From positions 1,860,001-1,924,000 of the forward strand of contig CM057141.1 of assembly GCA_029964075.1 (NCBI GenBank): a stretch of DNA of 64,000 nt, read 5' to 3'. Source of the stretch: Patiria pectinifera. Lineage: Eukaryota > Echinodermata > Asteroidea > Valvatida > Asterinidae. Position 1 is the first letter of the stretch. Every line of letters begins with the position of its first letter. The notes under the pieces are model-generated. The model ran no database searches and had not been told where the DNA came from. It saw only the letters and a program-made list of their open reading frames with translations. The translations under genes were made by a program, and so were the position numbers. Positions 34,567 through 45,612 of this stretch are shown one piece after another.

Positions 34567-36291
34567 GATAAATGGCCTATCTTCACAATGACCCCTTAAC
34601 TAAGTGTAAACAAGGACATGTAGGAATAGAGGTCCATATTGTAGTAGGCTGCATAAATTGTGTGATTACCAGTTAATGGTCATTCAATGAGTACCAGTAC
34701 GGTACATGTAACGCAAGGTTGATTTTATGCACTTTTTGAGCGTGCACAAAAGACTGAAATGCAGTTAAACATGTCATAAAATTATGCAGTGCTTAACCAT
34801 TATGCATAACTTCACTGATAATTAGATACAGTAGATGTACATGTACATCAGGTTCATTTGTGTTCATCCTTATGGAAGCATTTTTTGCATTTTTAAAAGC
34901 CTTCTTGCATAGATTTGCGTTTTCTACCACTTTACAGTACCCTAGCTGGCAGTCCCATTCAGGCTCCATGCAGACCAGGGCCAACCAGGAGGAAAAAAAT
35001 ATATGGATGATTTATGACTTCTAAAGTAAAAGCTAAATATGTGTGTGCATAATCTACCCTGGTCAGACATGCATTGTATCCATATATCACATCACTGCTG
35101 GCCTAGGTTTTTTTTTTTTTTTAATGTGACACTCCCTTCAGTACTAGACGATCAGATCAAACGATCTGTCATCAGCGCTAGTGGAGTCCTGCAGACGTGT
35201 GCGGCGGTTAGAGCATGCAGTCAGTAATGGCAGGGACCACAAAGGCAAGCCGCCACTTGCAAAGGACACCGCCGACAAAAGCTTACAGCCTAAAGAGAAT
35301 TGCAGCTGATGTGGGCATGAAAAGCAAGTTGGGAGGAATAATGATGTGGAAGCAGTGGTCAGGATTGTTTTTTTTTTCACGGGTACATGTATGGCGTGCC
35401 AATTCTGTCAGACATCTTGGCAGCTTTTTTGTTAATTCATTAGGGAATCACAAAAAGGTTTGTTTAAGCAAGCATTGTACATGTATGTACAGTTACTGGC
35501 ACAAGGCACACCACCTAGCTATCAAATGAAATTGCACTATTCATAACGCCTACAGCAAAAGAACTTTTTAATCCTCGTTGGTCAATTAACATGCAATACA
35601 ATTACATGAGTACACGTACATGTACGGTATTTCAATACCCTTGGTCATTGGCAATCTCTTATTTGTATGGCGAGGGTTTTGATAACGGTAATTCATTTAA
35701 TTTTGCTATTTGCAGATGACCAATGTAGGTAATTAAACAACAATTATGACTCACACTCAACGATATGTCATTCCCATTCTCAGTTTCTGAACCCATATTT
35801 TACATTACAGCCTTACATGTAAATCAAATTTTTTTTTGACGGTGGGAGGGGGGGGGGGGGGGGGACACATAGAAGTACGTATACATTCCAGCCCGACTTT
35901 TAATGGATTTTGGAGATAACATCTCTATATGTACCGGTAAATTGTTGATGTCCCCTAACGTGGCGCAGCCCCTTAAGCCCCTAATGTGGCACGTTTTGAT
36001 TTTTTTTCTTTAGTGCCTTGCTAGAACAAAAGGTTTACTTCAAATTTCACCATAAGGAAATTTCATCAAGCTTTACACATTCCCGCTCATTAATCTTGAG
36101 TTTACCTTACTCATTATAAAGTTAACACAATTTTTTTTTTAGTGTGATTGTCTGATTTTATTTTGAAGCGCACAATGAACTCTTTTAAAATGAGCCCAAA
36201 AATAAGAAAATTATTTTCTGACAAACTTCAGACAAATTTTCTGACAAACCTGTGAGTGGAGATAATAATGGTTTATCAGACTTTGTCAACT
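34567..36291. other. Intron stretch without recognised elements
   Basis: Contains a long G run at about 35,852-35,872 and a paired CCCCTAACGTGGC / CCCCTAATGTGGC near 35,953 and 35,978. Nothing coding. Confidence 0.4.
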
Positions 36292-36295
36292 TTAA

Positions 36296-36595
36296 CCCTA
36301 ACCCCTTGAGCACTTTTACTAGAAAGTATCTTGAATCCGCCAAAATGCATCAATTTTTTCGTGCCAAAAACAGTGGTGTCCTGAGTCCATCAGAATCCAC
36401 CAGTGAGTCCATCAGAATCCACCAGTGTACAGTGTACATATACATGTAGCTCGTACACACCAAACATATAGCCAAGGAGTTCAACTGTTCAGATCCTGAA
36501 TCCATCAAAGTCCCCCACATTTTTCAATAGGGAGGTATCCTGAATCCGCCAAAATCCTCCAAATTTGGATTTTGATGGATTCAGGTACGTTACGT
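36296..36595 (-). mobile_element. GATGGATTCAGGA-repeat element, copy 1
   Basis: It lies between TTAA at 36,292-36,295 and TTAA at 36,596-36,599. The left end is CCCTAACCCCTTGAGC; the right end is decayed (CAGGTACGTTACG). The interior is an irregular tandem of TCCTGAATCC(G/A)(C/T)CAAAAT-type units. It is the inverted, shorter relative of the element at 52.9-53.2 kb. Confidence 0.75.
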
Positions 36596-36650
36596 TTAAA
36601 GAAATTCTTAAATGTTAACTTAGGATTTCCCATGATTTGTTCTTAAAGCG

Positions 36651-36935
36651 GTCACATGATGACCAGTCATACCAGCCACATGATGACAAAATGGCAGCCG
36701 TCAATTTTGAATCATGTGACTTCCTTCATGAATCTGATTGGTCAACATAAATATTGCATCCGGTGAAATCGGAGTGCTGCCCGCACACCTTTCCAGTGAC
36801 ATCGGATCCGGTGAAATCAGATGCAAAAAAAATTTGGCGTAGGGAAAGATCGGTCCGATTTATTCAGCGCACATCTCTGTACGATGGCCCGATGATCTGT
36901 TGAACAGATAAAATCGGAAAGGTGTGCGGCAGGCC
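36651..36935. mobile_element. CCGGTGAAATCGG repeat with embedded inverted ends, copy 1
   Basis: Closely matches 42,976-43,278 in direct orientation. Inside, TGCCCGCACACCTTTCC (from 36,778) is inverted as GGAAAGGTGTGCGGCA (to 36,931). GGATCCGGTGAAATC and CATCCGGTGAAATCGG are direct repeats at the left. The shared flank ACATGATGACCAGTC is outside the inverted ends, so the repeat unit is composite. Confidence 0.75.
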
Positions 36936-39900
36936 TTGGATTGTTAGTCTGCAGTTATTTCCACCTTGTTTCACACATTATATCCATGGCATTTACAACG
37001 TGCCCTTTTCTATCCATGGTCCCCCATACCATTTCTGTTAATTGATTTTCTCGGAGTATAAATTACATGCAGGAAACAAATGCTTCTTGAATTGAATTGA
37101 ATAGAAGTGACTTTGCACATGCATCAATTTGAAGACAGCATTAAATTGTTTTACACACTGGGGGAAAACGATGCCCCCCCCCCCCCACTACCCACCACTC
37201 CACCTCAGTCCTACAATACGGTGGATGCATAGTTTGTGGCACTGCATAAGGTCAACTTCACTTTGTTATCATTTTTTGAGCGATTCCCTAAATTTGATTG
37301 GAGCCGCTTGTTCTAATCTCATTTTGTCCTTTGGATTATGATCCGGCATGGTTCTCCATTTGTCGGGGAGAGAGTGCTGTGCATGATGGATGTGCTCCAG
37401 CCTGATATGCCAACTACGATTTCAAGTAACCTCTTCCCCATCTGGTGTCAGATGGTAAGGGATATGACACTGCCGTCAGGCCCGCAGAGATAAGACCTGG
37501 GATGAAATAAGAAAAACTTAAGACCCTAGCTCGGCTCAAATTGGCTGTCAGTCTATCATACTGCCACGGCGGAGGTTGCAATATGCCAATGCATCATCAA
37601 TCAAAAGGGCTGTGTTATTCAATGGATTAATAATCAGCTCTGCTCTAAGAATACCCGGGAAGTCGCCACGGCAGAGACCGTAATATTGCTGAGGTTTCAT
37701 TAAGATTTATCTCTTTCCCGTTTTCCATTTTCTGATGAACGATAGCCTTTCCGATTCCAGGGGAGGCCTTCGTTTTCATCTCTGATATCGTATATCTTCA
37801 TCATCGCGATTCAACATTATTTCATTAGAGCCACTTTTTAATATACCATTAAAATGTAAGTTAATACCAACACTTAATACTGAAACCAGCCCATGACCAC
37901 AACAACTGAGGAGATGGATAATTTGGGGGGGGGGGTGGCAAATTAACCTACTCAAATATTGGGTCAACAAAATAATGACTCAAGTTTATTATAATCTGTG
38001 TAACCCTTCTGATTTTGTAAACTCGAGAAATCCCAAATAAATGTGTAACTTCGTACAGCTTTAATACACCATACCAAAATGTACAATGTAGTGCATCATG
38101 GTCCTCTACTACAGCTCTCCATGGTACCAGGACGGGATATTTAAACATCTTTTCACACATACAGTGTATAGCCAGCGATCTCCACACAGCTCATCTGAAC
38201 CATAATAGCAAGCACTCAAGTGCAGGAGGTAATCACAGGCACTGATGCTGCTCGGCCCGGGAACAGTTTTTTTTTTTTCTTTTTTGCCTTTGAGTGCGCA
38301 GCCCGTTCCAAGTCAGTCAATCACATGACAAATGAAGACAGGCAATCGTGGCAGCTCTTGGGCCGTGCCCGAACAGCCGCATGCGCTGCGAGTGTATTGT
38401 GTGCGCCTGTGTTAGCGTTTGGTTGATGCAAGGCGCGCGGGACTTCAATACACCATCGTGTCTCCACAGACACTTCTGCCTGTCTGGGCCTGTATGATCA
38501 GGCCATACACTGCTGGGGCCAGTTATTCATAACGTCATATTAATGAAGACAGTCGGTGAGATGGAATAAGGCCTCTCTCTTCAAGTAGCCGGCGAGGGGA
38601 CGAGCATTACCCTCATTGACCGTGCCGATTCGGGGCCTATTTATTTAGCAAATACCCCTCGACACACACGAACAAGAAGCTAATTATCCACGATCGCATG
38701 CATTGCACATGTATCGCAGGATCATTTATTTTATATGGAATAAAGTGGAAGTTTCGTTTTATGGATTTTTTTTCTCTCTCTCTCTCTGTCTTCGGAATTA
38801 CAATCTCGTCAAAGCGGGACATCCTGTTTTGTGTGTGTGTCATTGTTTTATCACGGACTACTTTTTTGTATCCTTCCTTTCACTGAGTGCATATTGCAGA
38901 CCTAGAATTTGTGTGATGTTAGTTACAGATCCATTGTTATGTTGATAATCTTTGTTTATCATTACATCAGCAGAACGAACAGTGTCATCAGTTCATCCGT
39001 TGCACTGTACACATATTTGAGACCTTTTTAAATTTGAATACAGTGATGCTGAAAACACATGTACATGTAGGGTACGTTGTACGTATTTAGTGTGTGGACT
39101 AATGACTTGATTCACAGATTTACATGTATACATGTATAGAGAAGACAAAGTTAACTGTAGATTTTATTACAATGTTTTGTAGGGAACATGATTTATAGCA
39201 TTTTTGTAGTTTGAAACGAAGAGAGGCACACATGTAACCATGCGACTTAGGCCTGTAGATGTATGTACCGGTAATTACATCAAAATACTACGATACCCAG
39301 GGTGTGTTTTCACGACCATAACCAAATAATCATATTTGCAACATCAAAATAATCAAATGGCATGTTGATGCACTTGTGTGCAAATGCAGCAGCAAAATAT
39401 TGTTACATTGTAATTGTAAGTGTCACACGCTTTGCATTTTGTGTATCGAACGATCACTACTTTGGCAGAATGTATACCATGCGGCCACAGTGCTGCTACC
39501 ATATTATTTTTGATATCATTTGTGCCCATTACAAGTGATATCAATCAAATACATGTAAACTATACAAAGTTATTTCCCCAATACTTTAAAAAGTTATTTG
39601 CCATTTGAAATTATGGCTTTTAATTTCTTTCTATGTACCGGGTACTTGGCTTCTGACTAATTAAGAAATCTGAAAATCACAGCAAGAAAAACCTGAATGA
39701 TAATTTTTGTGACAGCAAAGAAAAATTGTCCGGTCGCCTGTCAATTGTCAGAAAAATAGATAAAGGTAGAGTAGATCATTTGCAGCTATCCAAAACGTAA
39801 CCGATGAAATTATTGTTGAAAAGCATACTTGGTTTAAAGATCTAGTAATGGCACTAAACTCCCTGTGAAGTTATTCTTTATGGCATGCTGTCATTTTGAA

Positions 39901-40265
39901 GAAAATGGTAAAAAAAAGGCCATTTCCAAAGATGCGTCAAGTGACGCTGGGTGTTGATTTTGGACGCAATTCAAACCATGACTCGGCAACTTTTGAATTG
40001 AAATTGAGATCCTGGAATTCTTTTTTTTACGGAACAGACAGCATTCACAGAGCTAAAACTTACACAGACAAAAGTAGAAATGAATTGTCTGGTTTCAGGG
40101 CCACCTTTAGGCCTATTACTGGCCGGTTTTAAACACTCCTCCGCGGTGTTTAAACGGCAGTTTAAAATCACCCACTGCAAGGGCTCTCGACCAATAGGAA
40201 TAGGTGAACAGTCTCGGGTATTAATGAATATAATTTTGTAGCATTTTGATACTTTATCACTACCG
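36936..40265. other. Intron stretch, partly repeat-poor, possible enhancers
   Basis: Bases 37,340-37,770 and 38,490-38,780 lack repeats and are rich in homeobox-type words. In the first block GCCACGGC(G/A)GAG occurs twice, 102 bp apart (37,563 and 37,665), around CATCATCAATC and GGATTAATAATCAGC. At 39,763-39,905 there is a diverged fragment resembling families A and B (AAGGTAGAG...CATTTGCAG). No gene was recognised. Confidence 0.35.
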
Positions 40266-40607
40266 TAAGCCTGTGCGATTAGTGCGATTAGTGGACTAGT
40301 CACCAATACTAAAAAACATTGGTAGTCGCGACTATCAATTTCTAAATAGTCGACTAGTCGTTATGACGTGATTAGTCGCGACTATTGACATTAGTCGTGA
40401 CTAGTATTGAAATTCATTAGTCATCCACACCTGAAAATTTGTAGTCCAAGGAAAAGTTGCATGCCCTGAACAATGACAGAAAATGAATGACAATTTTTTG
40501 AGGCAAAAGTATATTTCTAGTACAATGGGGTTGTACAATGAACAATAGTCGTGACTGTTTATCCCAACTAGTCGCGACTATTGAAATTCACTAGTCGCCC
40601 AGGCCTA
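40266..40607. mobile_element. MITE rich in TAGTCGCGACTA
   Basis: The inverted ends are TAAGCCTGTGCGATTAGTG and TAGGCCTGGGCGACTAGTG (16 of 19 identical). TAGTCGCGACTA or near variants recur in both arms. About 100 bp in the middle (40,440-40,545) look unrelated, and the phrase CCAAGGAAAAGTTGCATGCC there also occurs at 29,786. hAT-like, but without a visible 8-bp duplication. Confidence 0.65.
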
Positions 40608-42975
40608 CCGGTACATGTAGTTATTACCATCAGGTACCAATGTTGTTATCATCAGGTCTAGGGAATGAGTCTGAGACTCTGTGATTGAACTGAAAACGTG
40701 TCATTGCAAAACATCAGGCTGGAGAAACCACTTCATACACAAACAAAACATCCATGAGCTGGTGATGAGCACAAGCAATGCTTTCAGAGCTCCTGAAATT
40801 GCATTGGTTGCCATGCACTTTGATGACGCATAAATTTTATACTAAATGCTGTTACCTATTTATGCCCATTTACATTAGGTCGACCCCACAACAGACCTCA
40901 AAAGGACAATCATACCCTAGCTGGCTGTTCCCCGTAACTCCTCCCAATGCGACATCACAGCAGCTCACTTGCGGTAGATGCCAGTCAATACAGGTATATA
41001 ACTACCCTCGGTCATTCCCCTATCACATGTTCAGTCAGATATCAAACAGTGCATCCTCGCCTCCAGCAGTCCATAAAAATGCATACAAATGCTTATGAAA
41101 GCATAATATGCTCAAATGTTAAATGTGTGGCGCGCTGCATTAGAAACCCTTGAAAGTTGATACAACGCTGATGCTAGAGAACTGCACTTATCAACCTTCC
41201 ACAAACTACCATAAACACTGTAATTATACAATTACTACAAAAAGAAAGATACATCAACGATGACCATATGAAATGTAAAATGTAATGTCAAAACAAACTT
41301 TTTTTTAACAAACTCTCAAGATGTATTTTTTTTGCAGCCGCTTCTCAAGATGGATGGATTTTGAATTGTGCATTTCAAAACCCAGATTACAACGTCGTGG
41401 ATAAGGGAGGCATCCCGCTTCCTGTCAACGGAAAACGAGGAAGGGCCAGTGCCCGAGCAGTTCAGCCACCGACCGTTTCGGCCACGCTGCACGCACCAAC
41501 GCCACGATCATGTGGTCAGCGAGTGATAACTCCAGCATGCGCGACGGCGACGCGCCCCGCGATCAAGTATCCAAACAAGACGGACAAGCGCTGAGAGTGT
41601 CACCCATATTAACCTGGGCCAGTCTACTCGAGTCTCTCCAAAAATCGCCTGCGGGCCATCAGCGCATGGGGCAGCCAGGCAAGACAGCCAGCGAGAAAAT
41701 CAATTTTCAATTTAAAACTAGTTTCCTGTGTGTGTATCTGATTAAGAGAGAGAGAGAGAGAGCATTTGTGGCAAATTTTGTGTTCTCTAATTAAGGATGA
41801 ATAGGCCTATCTTTCCCTTCCTGTGTAAAAAAGTACATACTTTGTTAAATTTATTACAATAAACTTTGGAGAAAAAAATGTTGATTTTTTTTGCACTTCT
41901 GATTTTCTTAGGCATCCTGCAAACAGCACTTAACGTGCACTACATATTGGAGACTAAGACAGCGGCAAAATGCAAATTATGTCCTAGACACATTATACCT
42001 GCATACAAATTTATACAGGTCTGCATATAAATGTGACTGACAGCGTACAGTGCGGCAGGCTTGACCACTGATTTACATGCACAACATTGAAGGCATGTGC
42101 ACAAATCAAACCATGCTCAACCTAATGAAATTCTAGGTACAGCAACCGGTGCTACATGTAACTAATATTAACATGTTTGTGAAATAGTCTGTTACCCAAA
42201 TTGTGAACCTTTTATTATCGCTTATTTGAATGGAAGTTTGTGTCTTTGGTGATATTAAAACAAATCCTTGGCACTTCAATTTTAAAATTCATATCTCAGG
42301 GTGAACAGTGAAGGCAGGGAAAAAAATTTAATGGAATGTTGAATTACGTCAAAATGGAAAAATTGGCAATTTGAAGAAAACGTTGGTTTGTTGGAATCTT
42401 TTGATTTGAAAAACAACATGTACAGGGGGCATGTAAAGAATTGGTTCTTTTCAAAAGTATGATGTACATGTACGCAAAGTACACAAAGGTCATTCATATC
42501 ACATTACGTGCACTCTACCTCCAACAACCGGTTAAATCAGTCCATTCTGAAACTTCATTGTAATTAGTTATACATTTTATATAGGTCTCGTTCAAATGAC
42601 GTCATTTCCTACGGACCATGCACGTGCATCAGCATTTTGACTGGGAACTTGCATAACGCGCAGCGGCTGCGTCGTATTTCGAACACATTTCGAGCAACAA
42701 GCGCGCGTGTTTGGAACATTTTCAACACTGCCCAATGCGTGCTTGATTGCGTAAAATACGCAGTTGCAGTTCTCCTACAGAGATGGCCGTCATTGAACGA
42801 GCCCTATTGGGTTATGCCCTTTGTGGACATATTTTATACCAACTGCTGTGTATACTGTACAAGCCGGCCAGGGCGCACACTTTTTTCACTGGTTCACCCC
42901 ATCACCGGTATGTTTTTTCACCGTTGCAATAAGACCATAATGTTACCCGCAGACATGCCTGATTCCGTTCTATAA
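40608..42975. other. Intron stretch without recognised elements
   Basis: A GC-richer segment (41,390-41,600) has many CpGs but no supported frame. A (GA)n run is at 41,745-41,763. Otherwise AT-rich. Confidence 0.4.
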
Positions 42976-43278
42976 TCACATGATGACCAGTCACATGATG
43001 AAAAAATGGCAGCCCTCAATTTTGAGTCATGTGACTTCCTTCATGAATCTGATTGGTCAACATAAATATTGCGTCCGGTGAAATCGGAGTGTTGCCCGCA
43101 CACCTTTCCGGTGACATCGGATCCGGTGAAATCGGATGCGAAAAAATCACACGTTTGATTTCATCTGGTCGCCCAGTGTAGGGAAAGATCGGTCCGAATT
43201 TTATGCGCACACCTTGAGCTGAAAGATGGTCCGATGATCCGTCGAACCGGTAAAATCAGAAAGGTGTAAGCTGGGCTT
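42976..43278. mobile_element. CCGGTGAAATCGG repeat, copy 2
   Basis: Direct repeat of 36,651-36,935 about 6.3 kb away. It keeps TGCCCGCACACCTTTCC near its left-centre. A 30-bp segment (ACACGTTTGATTTCATCTGG and what follows) is missing from the other copy. Most of the first 165 bp are identical. Confidence 0.75.
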
Positions 43279-44095
43279 AAGGGCTTGCGAGACAAAAATG
43301 TGACTTTTGAGCTTGCCAGGGTCGGCTGGACGGTATGAGACAGTGGTGGTGTTACGTGGAAGTTGGGAGGGGGGAGGGGGGTTACAATTTTTCAGTAGCT
43401 GGGGATGCAATAGGTGGGAGGGGGGTTAGGGCAAACAATAATTTCCAGAAACTTCAACCACCTTGATAAATTCAGTCAGAGTCTGTGATGTCATACAACA
43501 AGTCCTTGTTTTTTAAGTCAAACTCCAAACCAAAAACCAGGGATTTGAGATCAATCTCATCTCAAGAACTACTCAAGAGTCCTCCAGCACTGGTCAACAT
43601 TTCCAAATACAGCAATAACAATGTTCTGCAGGGCTGGACCATCAGGGGGAAAACAAGAAAGGAAACTCAAAGATTTCTGTGCTTTCCAGTTCCCACTGAC
43701 ATGAAAAGGAAGTCAAACAGGCGGAAATCAGCTGATCCATGAAAAGGTTGTCGAACCAAAATTGACAATACACAAATCACAGCCATTAGGAAGTGCAGAT
43801 ATTTGAGGAAGTTGTGCATAGACATTGCAGCTGTTCCTATGGTTTTTGTGTACTTTTTCAGGCATCCCCCACCCAAATCGGAAGACAAATTCTGCAATGT
43901 GACTTCCAGGTCTTTGACCTCAGGAAACATCTTTCAATGCAAACATTCCTTTCTTTTTGTAAAATGCGTGTACAAGGAACCTCATCGGCAACATTTACAA
44001 GCCATTCATGTACTTACCGTCAGGTGGTACAGTACTTCCCTTACACACGTCACAATCTTGCCAAATTAGCACCCCACATCAAATTTAAGAATGTT

Positions 44096-44433
44096 TTTTC
44101 ACACTAGACAAATCTCAGGGTTGACCCAGAGTTGAAAACATGCATCGTTTCACACTTAAAAAATTTCAACCCTGCGTCGACCCTGCGTCAACCCCGAGAC
44201 TGATTTCGCCCCAGGTTGAACTCAACCCTGCTCCAGACCAGGGTTGAGATTTTCAACCCGGGTTGAAATTCTTGCCAGGGTTCAAAACAGTAGTAACTGA
44301 GCATGATAAACTTGATTTGCATGAAACAAGTGTGAAATGACGCGGGGTTGAAAAATAAAAAACGCAACCTGGGGCGGCACTGGGTTCGCCCAGGGTTGAG
44401 TTCAACCCTGGTTGAGAGGCTCTAGTGTGAAAA
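44096..44433. mobile_element. MITE with perfect 13-bp TTTTCACACTAGA ends
   Basis: TTTTCACACTAGA (44,096-44,108) is exactly inverted at 44,421-44,433. The interior carries many alternating CAACCCTG and CAGGGTTGA words in both orientations. No coding frame. Confidence 0.8.
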
Positions 44434-45289
44434 GGGCTATATGACATTGCTCCGCTGAGGAATGGCTAATCATGGTCACCAGAAGGGATTCTCCAAAATT
44501 AAATTAAATAATTACATGTTACTCAAGCACATTGTCATCCTTTATGGTCAGATTTAAGGTAGTCAAGTTTAATACAGGGTTTCGGTTTTTTTTGGCGGGG
44601 CGGGGGGGGGGGGGTGATATGGGCTCGGGAAGCGGTACTGTTGAAACAAAAACAAAAAACACCATTAAAACATTGGTCACACTATGAGCTGACCTATCTC
44701 ATGTACATCAGAAACACAACATGTACATGTATCGATATGTATGTGTTCATGGCATCCCCAATCGACAGTGCATGTACGTCGCTTTGTGATGCCCAAAACA
44801 TTGTGTTGTTGACAAAGTGATAAACCTGAGGAAGGCATAATTGAGAACAAATTTCTATTCTTAAACATGATTGATTTTTTTTTACTAGTGTAATAATGTA
44901 AAAATGCAGTTGCGGGGAAAAATGTATTTCAAGCAGTGGTGCCATCTTTGATACTCTTTCAGCACTGCTAATCAGCTTCCCGGGACATTTACACATGACT
45001 GCAAAGTGCAAACTCCCCAGGATTTCTGATGGATTTGCAGGATTCCACTTTTTTTTGTGACTAAGAGAGAAAAGCAGATGTGTTGGGTAGCGATAGCAAG
45101 GTGTGCGATGAGAGATGTTGGCATTACCAAGGCAAGCTGTCAATCTGATTATGAACAAATTGGCAAAGTCTCGACCCTACCATGATATGGCTTAGCGAGG
45201 GGGGGGGGGGAGGACGATAGGAAAGGGGCTGGAGATGGTGTTCAAATCAGGCTTCATAAATATAATATGTTGACTACATGATTTTTCAT
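44434..45289. other. Intron stretch without recognised elements
   Basis: G runs are at about 44,597-44,613 and 45,199-45,210. A 154-codon open frame on the minus strand (44,694-45,158) has no family signal. Confidence 0.4.
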
Positions 45290-45612
45290 GAAACGTCCGT
45301 GAAGGGCAAAAGCTAATTTGATTTACATCATCCGACGCAAAATTCCATCTTATAATAGTTTATGCGGTAGGCCTACCCGCTGCTATGTACATTAGATTCG
45401 AACCGGCCAACCGATCCCGTTAGCTCGGTGGTCGAGTGGTAAGACATCTGCACTAGAAAGCAGGAGGTTGTGGGTTCGAATCCCACTCGAGTGATTTTTT
45501 CCAACTTTCACTCGGGAGGTAACATACTGGAGTATACAGTGTTTAAACGTCGGTGAAGGGCAAAACCTAATTTGATTTACATCACCCGATGCAAAATTCC
45601 ATCTTATAATTG
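45290..45612 (+). mobile_element. tRNA-derived SINE next to a second SINE tail
   Basis: The tRNA-like head has a consensus A box, TGGTCGAGTGG (45,429-45,439), and a B box, GGTTCGAATCC (45,473-45,483). The anticodon loop is 8 nt and the acceptor stem does not pair well, so it is not a functional tRNA. About 60 bp of tail, including GTGAAGGGCAAAACCTAATT, follow at 45,549-45,610. An almost identical tail precedes the head at 45,293-45,357. Two copies therefore abut, or one inserted into another. Confidence 0.75.

Noticed and set aside
44694-45158. 154-codon open frame on the minus strand
   Set aside because: No domain, random hydrophobic/basic composition, no splice context; frames of this size are expected by chance in 64 kb of AT-rich DNA.
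45414-45495. Functional tRNA gene
   Set aside because: Both promoter boxes are good, but the anticodon loop has 8 nt, the acceptor stem does not pair, and SINE tail sequence follows.
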